From Cervus elaphus (lineage: Eukaryota; Chordata; Mammalia; Artiodactyla; Cervidae), in contig NC_057831.1 in the NCBI RefSeq assembly GCF_910594005.1, forward strand, positions 44,970,001 to 45,034,000: a DNA stretch of 64,000 nucleotides. Direction: 5' to 3'. The position numbers and the translations under genes are program-made. Shown piece after piece: positions 23,901 through 35,900 of this stretch. Numbering within the stretch: position 1 is the stretch's first letter; every line of letters starts with the position of its first letter. Under the pieces are notes generated by a model, which was not told where the DNA came from, made no database searches, and saw only the letters and a list, made by a program, of their open reading frames with translations.

Positions 23901-26900
23901 TGGCTAACAAACACATGAAAAAATGCTCAACATCACTCATTATTAGAGAAATGCAAATCCAGTATTCTTACCTGGAGAATCCCATGGACAGAGGAGCCTG
24001 GCAGGCCCCAGTTCATGGTGTTGTGAATACTCGGACATGACTGAGCAACTAACAGACGCACACGTGAGCCATGATAATCTTACTTATTTTTCTTTTGTTC
24101 TCCTACTCTGATTTCTTAGTTGGATTTGAAAAAATCTGCAGTTTTGAAAACATACTGTGATTGTCTTCTGTCTTTAATCATCAGGAGTAAAAGGAAAAAA
24201 ACCAAAATGATGACTTTGAAATCAGATATAAAGATGACTTGAAAGGGATCAACTAGGATATCTGGTATCATATTTTTTAAGGCTTTTGATTATTGTTTTG
24301 CTTTTTAAAATTTTTTTTTAGTTTCTATGGCCAGTTTTTTTTTTTTTTTTACTTTTTTTTTAATTGAAGGATAATTGCTTTACAGAACTTTGTTGTTTTC
24401 TGTCAAACCTCAACATGAATCAGCCATAGGTATACATATATCCCCTCCCTTTTGAACCTCCCTCCCATCTCCCTCCCCATCCCACCCCTCCAGGCTGATT
24501 CATAGCCCCTGTTTGAGTTTCCTGAGCCATGCAGCAAAGTCCCCTTGGCTATCTATTTTACATATGGTAATGTAAGTTTCCATGTTACTCTTTCCATACA
24601 TCTCACCCTCTCCCCATGTTCGTGAGTCTATTCTGTATGTCTGTTTCTCCATTGTTGCCCTGTAAATAAGTTCTTCAGTACCATTCTTCTAGATTCTGTA
24701 TATATGTGTTAGAATGCAATATTTATCTTTCTTTTTCTGACTCACTTCACACTGTATAATAGGTTCTAGGTTCATCCACCTCATCAGAACTGACTGAAAC
24801 ATGTTCCCTTTTATGGCTGAGTAATATTCCATTATGTATATGTACTACAACTTCTTTATCCATTCATCTGTCAGTGGACTTCTAGGTTGTTTCCATGTTC
24901 TAGCTATTGTAAATAGTGGTGCAATGAACAATGGGATACTTGTGTCTTTTTCAATTGGTTTCCTCAGGGTATATACCTAGGAGTGGGATGGCTGGGTCAT
25001 ATTGTGATTTTATTCCTAGTTTTTTAAGGAATCTCAATACCATCTTCCGTAGTGGTTGTATCAGTTTACATTCCCACCAACAGTGCAAGAGCATTCCCTT
25101 TTCTCCACACTCTGTCCAGCATTTATTGTTTGTAGACTTTTTGATGATGGCCATTCTGACTGGTGTGAGATGATATCTCATTGTGGTTTTGATTTGCATT
25201 TCTCTAATAATGAGGGATGTTGAGCATCTTTTCATCTGTTTGTTAGCCATCTGTACGTCTTCTTTGGAGAAATGTCTGTGGTCTATTTCCCACTTTTTAA
25301 TTGGGTTGTTTGTTTTTCTGGCATTGAGTTGTATGAGCTGCTTGTATATTTTGGAAATTAATCCTTTGTCAGTTGTTTCATTTGTTATTATTTTCTCCCA
25401 TTCTGAGGGTTGTCTTTTCCCCTTGCTTATAGTTTCCTTTGCTGTGCAAAAGCTTTTAAGTTTAATCAGGTCCCACTTGTTTACTTTTGTTTTTATTTTT
25501 GTTACTCTAGGAGGTGGGTCATAGAGGATCTTGCTTTGATTTGTGTCATCGAGTGTTCTGCCTATGTTTTCCTCTAAGAGTTTCTGGTCTTACATTGAGG
25601 TCTTTAATCCATTTTGAGTTTATCTTTGTGTATGGTGTTAGGAAGTGTCCTAATTTCATTCTTCGACATGTAGCTGTCCAGTTTTCCCAGCGCCATTTGT
25701 TGAAGAGGCTGTCTTTGCCTCATTGTATATTCTTGCCTCCTTTGTCAAAAATAAGGTACCCATAGGTGCATGGGTTTATTTCTGGGCTTTCTATCTTGTT
25801 CCATTTGTCTGTATTTCTGTTTTTGTGCCAGTACCATACTGTCTTGATGATTGTAGCTTTGTAATATAATCTGAAGTCAGAAAGATTGATTCCTTCAGCT
25901 CCATTCTTCTTTCTCAGGACTGCTTTGGCTCTTCGGGGTCTTTTGTGTTTCCATACGAATTGTGAAATTTTTTGTTCTAGTTCTGTGAAAAATGCCATTG
26001 GTAATTTGATAGAGATTGCATTGAATCTGTAGATTGTGTTTGGTAGTATAGTCATTTTGTAATATTAATTCTTCCTACCCAGGACCATGGAATATCTCTC
26101 CTCTGTTTATGTCATCTTTGATTTCTTTCATGAGTGTCTTATAATTTTCTGTATACAGTTCTTTTGTCTCCTTAGATAAGTTTATTCCTAGATATTTAAT
26201 TCCTTTTGTTGCAATGGTGAATGGGATTGATTCCTTAATTTCTCTTTCTGATTTTTCATTGTTAGTATATAGAAATGCAAGTGATTTCTATGTATTGATT
26301 TTGTATCCTGCAACTTTGCTAAATTCACTGATTAGCTCTAGTAATTTTCTAATACTGTCTTTAGGGTTTTCTGTGTACAGTATCATCATCTGCCAACAGT
26401 GAGAGCTTTGCTGCTTCTTTTCCAATCTGGATTCCTTTTTTTTTCTCTTCTCTGCTTCCTGTAGCTGGGATTTCCAAAGCTATGTTTAGTTGTGGTGAAA
26501 GTGGACACCCTTGTCTTGTTCCTGATCTCAGGGGGAATGCTTTCAGTTTTTCACCATTGAGAAGAATGTTTGCTGTAGGCTTATCATATATGGCCTTTAC
26601 TATGTTGAGGTAGGTTCCTTCTGTGTACATTTTTTTAAGAGTTTTAATCATAAATGGGTGCTGAATTTTGTCAAAGGCTTTTTCTGCATCTATTGACATG
26701 ATCATATGGTTTTTATCTTTCAATTTGTTAATATGGTATCTCACATTGATTGATTTGCATATATTGAAGAGTCCTTGCATTCCTGGAGTAAACCCAAGTT
26801 GATCATGGTGTATGAGCTTTTTGATGTGTTGCTGAATTCTGTTTGCTAAAATTTTGTTAAGGATTTTTGCATCTGTGTTCATCAGTGATATTGGTCTTTA

Positions 26901-29900
26901 GTTTTCTTTTTTTGTGTCGTCTTTGTCTGGGTTTAATATCAGGGTGGTGGTGGCCTCGTAGAATGAGTTTGGAAGTGTTCCTTCCACTGCACTTTTTTGA
27001 AAGAGTTTTAAAAGAATAGGCATTAGTTCTTCTCTAAATGTTTGATAGAGTTCTCCTGTGAAGCCATCTGGTCCTGGACTTTTGTTTTTTGTGAGATTTT
27101 TGATCACAGCTTCAATTTCGGTGCTTGTAATTGGGTTGTTCATAATCTCTATTTCTTCCTGGTTTAGTCTTGGAAGATTGAACTTTTCTAAGAATCTGTC
27201 CATTTCTTCCAAGTTATCCATTTTATTGCCCTATAGTTGCTCATAATAGTCTCATAATCCTTTGTATTTCTGCATTATCTGTTGTAACCTCTCCTTTTTA
27301 TTTCTAATTTTGTTGATTGATTCTTCTCTCTCTTTTTCTTGATGAGTCTGTCTAAAGGCTTGTCAGTTTTGTTTATCTTATGAGGAACCAGCTTTTAGCT
27401 TTATTAATCTTTACTGTTGTTTCTTTCATTTCTTTTTCATTTGTTTCTGCTCAGATCTTTATGATTTCTTTCCTTCTACTAATTTTGGGGGTTTTTTTGG
27501 TTCATCTTTTTCTGTTCATTTTAAGTGTAAAGTTAGATTGTCTATTTGATGTTTTTCTTGTTTTTTGAGGTAGGATTGCATTGCTGTAAACTTCCCTCTT
27601 AGAACTGCTTTTGCTGCATCCCATAGGTTTTGAGTTATCGTGTTTTCATTGTCATTTGTTTCTAGATATTTTTCGATTTTCCTTTTGATTTCTTCAGTAA
27701 TCTATTGGTTATTTAGAAACGTGTTGTTTAATCTCCATGTGTTGTGTTTCTTACAGTTTTTTTCTTGTAATTGATATCTAGACTCATAGCGTTGTGGTCG
27801 GAGAAGATGCTTGATACGATTTCAATTTTCTTAAATTTACTGAGGTTTGATTTGTGACTTAAGATGTGGTCTATCCTGGAGAATGTTCCGTGTGCACTTG
27901 AGAAGAAGGTGTATTCTTCTGCATTTGGATGGAATGTCCTGAAGATAACAATGAGATCCATTGCATCTAATGTATCATTTAAGACTTGTGTTCCCTTATT
28001 AATTTTCTGTTTTGATGATTTGTCCATTGGTGTGAGTGGGGTGTTAAAGTCTCCTACTATTATTATGTTACTGTTAGTTTCTTCTTTTATGTCTGTTAGT
28101 GTTTGTCTTATGTATTGAAGTGCTCCTATTTTGGGTGCATAGATATTTACAATTTTTATGTCTTCCTCTTGGATTGATCCCTTGATCATTATATAGTGTC
28201 CTTCCTTATCTCTTGTAATCTTCTTTATTTTAAGGTCTATTTTGTCTGATATGAGAATTGCTACTCCAGCTTTCTTTTGCTTCCCATTTGCGTGGAATAT
28301 ATTTTTCCATCCTCTCACTTTCAGTGTGTATGTCTTTAGGTCTGAAGTGGATTTCCTGTAGATAACATATAGGTGGGTCTTGTTTTGTATCCATTTACCT
28401 GGTCTGTGTCTTTTGGTTGGAGCATTTAATCCATTTACATTTAAAGTAATTATTGATATATATGTTCCTGTTGCCATTTTTTTAATCGCTTGGGGTTGAT
28501 TTTATAGATCTTTTTTCTTCTCTTGTATTTCCTGACTATATAAGTCCCCTTAACATTTGTTGTAAAGCTGGTTTGGTGGTACTGAATTCTCAAATTTTGC
28601 TTGTCTGAAAAGCTTTTTGTTTCTCCATCAATTTTGAATGAGATCCTTGCTGGGTACAGTAATCTTGGTTGTAGATTTTTCCCTTTCAGTACTTTAAATA
28701 TATCCTGCCATTCCCTTCTCGCCTGCAGAGTTTCTACTGAAATATCAGCTGTTAAGCATATGGGGTGTCCCTTATATGTTACTTGTTGCTTCTCCCTTGC
28801 TGGTTTTAATATTCTTTCTTTGAACTATGGACAGAGGTTCATGACATTGTACAGGAGACAATGGATCAAGACTGTCCCCAAGAAAAAGAAATGCAAAAAG
28901 TCTGTCTGAGGAGGCCTTACAAATAGCTGTGAAAAGAAGAGAAGCCAAAAGCAAAGGAGAAAAGGAAATATATACCCATTTGAATGCAGAGTTCCAAAGA
29001 ATAGCAAGGAGAAATAAGAAAGCCTTCCTCAGAGATCAATGCAAAGAAACAGAGGGAAACAACAGAATGGGAAAGACTAGAGGTCTCTTCAAGAAAATTA
29101 GAGACACCAAGGGAACATTTCATGCAAAGATGGGCTCAGTAAAGGACAGAAATCGTATGGACCTAACAGAAGTAGAAGATATTAAGAAGAGGTGGCAGGA
29201 ATACACAGAAGAACTGTACAAAAAAGATCTTCAGGACCCAGTTAATCGCAATGGTGTGATCACTCACCTAGAGCCAGACATCCTGGAATATGAAGTCAAG
29301 TGGGCCTTAGGAAGCATCACTATGAACAAAGCTAGTGGAGGAGATGGAATCCCAGTTGAGCTATTTCAGATCCTAAAAGACGATACTGTGAAAGTGGTGC
29401 ACTCAATATGCCAGCAAATTTGGAAAACTCAGCAGTGGCTACAGGACTGGAAAAGGTCAGTTTTCATTCCAAATCCCAAAGAAAGGCAATGCCAAAGAAT
29501 GCTCAAAATACTATACAGTTGCACTCATCTCACACACTAGCAAAGTAATGCTCAAAATTCTCCATGCCAGGCTTCAGCAATACGTGAACCGTGAACTTCC
29601 AGATGTTCAAGCTGGTTTTAGAAAGGGCAGAGGACCAGAGATCAAATTGCCAACATCCACTGGATCATCAAAAAAGCAAGAGAGTTCCAGAAAAACATCT
29701 ATTTCTGCTTTATTGACTATGCCAAAGCCTTCGACTGTGTGGATCACAATAAACTGTGGAAAATTCTGAAAGAGATGGGAATATCATACCACCTGACCTG
29801 CCTCTTGAGAAACCTATATGCAGGTCAGGAAGCAACAGTTAGAACTGGACATGGAACAACAGACTGGTTCCAAATAGGAAAAGGAGTACGTCAAGGCTAT

Positions 29901-32900
29901 ATATTGTCACTCTGCTTACTTAACTTATATGCAGAGTACATCATGAGAAACGCTGGGCTGGAAGAAGCACAAGCTGGAATCAGGATTGCCAGGAGAATTA
30001 ACAATAACCTCATATACGCAGATAACACCAGCCTTACGTCAGAAAGTAAAGAAGAGCTAAAGAGCCTGTTGATGAAAGTGAAAGAGGAGAGTGAAAAAGT
30101 TGGCTTAAAGCTCAACATTCAGAAAACTAAGATCATAGCATCCGGTCCCATCACTTCATGGCAAATAGATGGGGAAACATTGGCTGACTTTATTTTGGGG
30201 GGGCTCCAAAATTACTGCAAATGGTGATTGCAGCCATGAGATTAAAAGACGCTTACTCCTTTGAAGGAAAGTTATGACCAACCTAAACAGCATAGTAAAA
30301 GGCAGAGACATTACTTTGTCAACAAAAGTCCATCTAGTCCAGACTATGGTTTTTCCAGTAGTCATGTATGGATGTGAGTGTTCGACTGTGAAGAAAGCTG
30401 AACTCCAGAGAATTGATGCTTTTGAACTGTGGTGTTGGAGAAGACTCTTAAGAGTCCCTTGGACTGCAAGGAGATCCAACCAGTCCATCCTAAAGGAGAT
30501 CAGTCCTAGGTGTTCATTGGAAGGACTGATGTTGAAGCTGAAACTCCAATACTTTGGCCACCTAATGTGAAGTTCTTACTCATTTGAAGGGACCCTGATG
30601 CTGGGAAAGATTGAGGGCAGAAGGAGAAGGCAATGACAGAGGATGCAGTGGTTGAATGGCATCACCGATTCAATGGACATGAGTTTGGGTAGGCTCTGGT
30701 AGTTGGTGATGGACAGGGAGGCCTGGTGTGTTGCAGTTCATGGGGTCGCAAAGAGTCGTACAGGACTGAGCGACTGAACTGAACTGAACTGAACTGAACT
30801 TTGTGTTTAGTCTTTGTTAGCTTGAACAGTATGGGTCTCGGCATATTTGTCCTTGGGTTTATCCTGTATGGGACTCTTTGTGCCTCTTGGACTTGATTAT
30901 TTCCTTTTCCACACTGGGGAAATTTTCAGCTATCATCTCTTTAAAATTTTCTCATACCTTTTCTTTTTCTCTGCCTCTGGGACCCCTATAATTTGAATGT
31001 TCAGTTCAGTTCAGTTCAGTCACTCAGTCGTGTCTGACTCTTTGCGACCCCATGAATCGCAGTACCGAGGCCTCCCTGTCCATCACCAACTCCTGAGTTT
31101 ACTCAGACTAATGTCCATCGAGTCAGTGATGCCATCCAGCCATCTCTATTAGCTTACTCCTTGGAAGGAAAGTTATGACCAACCTAGATAGCATATTAAA
31201 AAGCAGAGACATTACTTTGCCAACAAAGGTCCATCTAGTCAAGGCTATGGTTTTTCCAGTGGTCATGTATGGATGTGAGAGTTGGACTGTGAAGAAAGCT
31301 GAGCGCTGAAGAATTGATGCTTTTAAACAGTGGTGTTGGAGAAGACTCTTGAATTCGAATGTTAGTGTGTTTGATATTATCCCAGAGGTCCATGACACTC
31401 ACCTCAATTCTTTTCATTCTTTTTACTGTATTCTGCTCTTCAGAAGTTATTTCCACCATTTTCTCTTCCAGCTCACTGATTTGTTCTTCTGTTTCAGATA
31501 TTCTGCTATTGATTCCTTGTAGAGTATTTTTAATTTCAGTAATTGTATTGTTTGTCTATGTATGTTTATTCTTTAATTCTTCTAGGTCTTCTTTAATTGA
31601 TTCTTGAATTTTCTCCAATTTGTTTTCAAGATTCTTGATCATCTTTACTATCACTATTCTGAATTCTTTCTCAGGGAGTTTGCCTGTTTCCTGTTCGTTT
31701 GGACTTCCGTGTTTCTAGTTTGTTCCTTCATTTGTGTGGTATTTCTCTGCCTTTTCATTATTTTTTTTCTTTTTAACTTATTGTGTTTGAGGTGTCCTTT
31801 TCCCAGACTTTAAGTTTGAATTCTTTTTTCCTTTTGGTTTCTGCCCTCCTAAGGTTGATCCAGTGGTTTGTGTAAGCTTTGAATAGGGTGAGGTTTGTGC
31901 TGAGTTTTTGTTTGTTTGTATGTTTTTCGTCTGATTGGCAAGGCTGAATGAGGTGGTAATCCTGTCTGCTGATGATTGGGTTTGTATTTTTGGGGGTTTT
32001 TTGTTGCTTAGATGAGGCCTCCTGCACAGGGTGCTACTGGTGGTTGGATGATGCCTTGTATTCAAGTGGTTCCTTTGTGTGAGTTCTCACTATTTGATAC
32101 TCCCTCGGGTTAGTTCTCTGGTAGTCTAGGGTCTTGGAGTCAGTGCTCCCACTCCAAAGGCTCAGGGCTTGATCTCATGAAATGGACTGTTGTCCACCAT
32201 AAAATGCCCGTGGTACTGCATCCTGTTCCTATTCTCTGGGTTCCGGTAACTCATTGTCAGAAGGTTGCTGGTACAGCATCCAAACCAAACTGCTCTGCTC
32301 AACTTTGAGTGCTCGAGAGATGAAGGATTCCTCTGAGTCCTCCAGAGTGCTGGCTTGATGAGTTACTGGTCCCTGTAACTCCAGCTCCAAAACCCTGTGG
32401 AGCAGCAGAAAAGCCCCCCAGAAGGGCACTTCTGCACACCAGCCTGTGGAACCCCCGAGAAGGGCAGGAAAGAATGTTCTGCTGTTTTGCACGTGAGCTG
32501 CTCAGAACTGCCTCTATCAGTACTGCTAAGAATAGAGGAACTTTGTGGGAACATTTTTTCTTTTAAGAGGTAATTTTTCTTGCTAAGTATGCCATAAGAA
32601 ATTGAAGAATGATCTTAATTCCTCATTTTAAAATGACTGTCTTACTGAGCCAGACTGTTTAACACTTCCAAGTTAGAATACATGGATTTGTCAATAAATT
32701 TAAAGGTGATAGTAGTCTCCATTACTACTAAGTTGTTTGAGTAATATATTATATTCACATTTTAAATGAATATTGATCTTCATCCAGTGGCTAAATTGGA
32801 GCATCTCAATTCTTATGAAATCGCTGATCCTTTTCTACTTTTAGGTGTGCAGCCAGACATAAATTCTAGCCAACATTCCATAGAGTTTTTTGTACCTTTA

Positions 32901-35900
32901 CTTCTTCATACAGCACTCTTTGGGCTTCGCAGGTGACGCTAGTGGTTAAAGAACCAGTCTGCTAATACAGGAGACATAAGTGACACAGGTTTGATCCCTG
33001 GGTTGGGAAGATCCCCTGGAGGACGGCACAGCAACCCACTCCAGTATTCTTGCCTGGAGAATCCCATGGACAGAGGAGTCTGGTGGGCTACAGTCCATAG
33101 GGCTGCAAAGAGTTAGACATGACTGAAGTGATTTAGCATGCATGCACGCATAGCACTCTTTAAGAAGTAATTCTTTTTGCATATTAAAACTGGCAAAAAT
33201 CAAATGCCTTTAAGGTAACCAACTTAGAATGTATTGCTTTCTGTTCTGTTGTGTCTTGAAGGTACTTGAAGTTTATTGAGTTGCCCTTGTCTCAGAGAAA
33301 GTTTTGTCAGAGCTGTCAGCAGTTGCTGTTGCCAGATGATGAGGAGAAGCATCGTGAACATCAGGTAGTGGGTGATGTTTCTATCACCCAGTTAAAAAGG
33401 CCCAGTAAACTCCTTTATCCACTGGAAAACAAGAAGACAAATGCCCAGTATTTGTTTGCTGACCGGAGCTGTCTGTTCTTGGTAGACCTGCTCTCGAACC
33501 TTGGATTCAGAAGAGTACTGTGTGTTGGGACCCCAAGGTATGTGATAACAGTGTTTTAAAGGCTTCTCCCATCACCACTGTCTAAACGGTAAGAAAATTT
33601 AGTGAGTAGTTATTTACTGTATAGAGGGTACAACATGCAAACCCAAGTATACAGTATAGTCCTTCTCTGAAGGAGTTTGTAATCTTTATTCCATTCAAGA
33701 GAAATCTTTATAGATTTCTGATGTATGATAGGAGATTCTGGCTTGATTCTTCAGTTATTTATTATTAATTCTAGAGTTTTCTGTTTTAGTATCTAAACAT
33801 ACTTCAAAATTGAAACTTTGCTTATACCTACCAAATTTTCTTCAGTGTTTCATTGAAATGTTAGAAATATCAGGAGACCATTGATGGGTTTTTTGTTTTT
33901 TTGCTTGTTACATGTGACATTAGTTGTTTCTTACTAAATTTGCTTTCACTAATTGCTTTAGGTTACATGAGCTGATCAGGTTGAAAGAATCAGGTGACAA
34001 GAAGTCTAACATTAGAAGTCTTTTATTGGATATTGATTTTCGGTAGGTTTACAAAGTATAATATTTATTCTCCTTCATTGTGATCTGTTTCTTTTTAATG
34101 TTTTCCTTTTACTAATCCTGTTATAATCCTTTACTTAATATAGAAGTAGTAATTGTTTATATGGTATTTTTTCAGTTAGATAAACTCAACATGTAAAAGT
34201 GAAAGTCGCTCAGTCGTGACTGACTCTTTGCAACCCCGTGGACTATACAGTCTGTGGAATTCTCCAGGCCAGAATACTGGAGTGGGTAGCCTCTCCCTTC
34301 TCCAGGGGATCTTCCCAACCCAGGGATTGAACCCATTTCCCGCATTACAGGTGGATTCTCTACCAGCTGACAGGGAGGCAGTAGGCTTTTTGCTAGTAGG
34401 CTTCCTGAATTTTTTCTGTGAATGTACCTAGTTGTCTTTGGCTTATAATTTAGACATACATTTCTATTGAGTGAAATTTCTTCTTATATACTTACTTTTC
34501 AAGGGTAATTCTGAATTTCCTCTAGGATTTTGTTTTATCATAATGTCTTAAATGTGATAAGATGTGTATTTTAATGTTTCTAATGAAGGATGTGCATACT
34601 GTCTTTCACTGGATGAAGCCTGAAGTGAAGGGAGTGCTAACTAGGAAATAGATCCCGAGGCAGAGGCTAATTAATAAGCAAACAGATAAGCTTTGTGGGA
34701 GAGAATCAGAATTAAGCAGCACCTGATATGTTGGAACAAACAGATGAGACAGTGGACCACATCTTGATTCTTCCCTCTGGGAGTAATTGAGAAGATTTTT
34801 GATTTACAAATTTTTGATTTACAGCACAGGATGGCAAATGTGTCCATCCACAGGCTCTGATTCTGTAAACTTGTAGTACTCTTCCTAGGTTCTGTAATTG
34901 TTTGAATTCCAGGAGTTCATGGTAAGTCTATGAGATACCATACCCTTAGTACATTTTTCTTATTCTTGAGTGTATTGAAGGAATCAGTCTTTGAGGTTTT
35001 TTTTTTTGTTTTGTTTAATCTGATAGAACTTATTTGGCCAATATTCCAGTAGTTATGTTCTCTCCAGTATTACTCAGATTCTCTGTGAAATTACATATGC
35101 TTTTTCTCCCTAAAAACAAGGCAGACAGAATTTTAAAGTGTAGAAGTCACAATAAAAAGTACAGTTTTCATCATTTATTTTTCTTTAGATTTCCAAGTCA
35201 GCTTTGGGTTATCTACTGTAAGCATGTACGTGTCTCAGAAATAACCCACATTTTCTACAACTCTTATTCCTTATTAACAAGACAAGCACACACTTTACAA
35301 ATACCTGTTTGATGTTAGTAATCTTTGGGAAAATGGAATTCCATGAGTGATAATACAGACTTCTTCTTAAAGATAAACCCAATTTCTTTTTTAAAATTGA
35401 GATATAACTCATTTAAAATAGACCATTTTAAAGTGTGTATTTCAGCAGTTTTTGGTATATTCACTGTTTTGCATCTGCAATCTATCACCCATAACTCCAG
35501 AACATTTTTAATCACACTAAAGAGAAACTCCTTACTTCTCCTGATAAGCTCCTTACTTCTCCTGATAAGCATCAGTCTTCTTTCTTTCATCCAGATTTGT
35601 CTCTTCTGGATATTTTATATAAATGGAATCATACACTATATGACCTTTGTGTCTGACCTTTTTCACTTAGCATAATGTTGTCAAGATTCCTCCATGTCAT
35701 AGCATATAAGTGTACTTCCTTTTATGACTGTATACTATTCCATTGAGTGAATATATCAATTTCTTTTTTAACTACCTTGTTTATTTCCTAAAGTATTATT
35801 AAATTATTATAAAAGTATTATTTTAAAGGTAGAAATTTAACTTTTAAGTTCTTATAACATGAAATATTAACTATAACATATTTAGTAAATGCTTGTCCCA

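Larger units (their letters stand above)
24337..32560 (-). mobile_element. Near full-length ruminant L1, decayed, with two BovB insertions
   Basis: From right to left on the minus strand it shows 5' sequence (32100-32560), an ORF1 region (about 28490-31830), ORF2 and a 3' UTR with poly(T) at 24337. ORF2 begins near 28477 with an APE-type endonuclease (ITLNVNGLNAPTKRH, VGDFNTPLTP, SDHNAM). The usual QETH site reads YRKST, so the catalytic Glu is lost. The RT shows KSPGPDGFTGELYQ and AEKAFDKIQHPF, but its FADD box is degraded (LLADDD) and frames break. Without the insertions it is about 5.9 kb. Confidence 0.92.

Noticed and set aside
23255..24040. A 261-codon open frame as a gene
   Set aside because: It is the inverted L1 ORF2 segment running on into the right half of a Bov-tA SINE.
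27728..28477. A 249-codon minus-strand frame as a functional endonuclease
   Set aside because: It is the L1 ORF2 N-terminus with the catalytic Glu site changed and the following RT frame broken.
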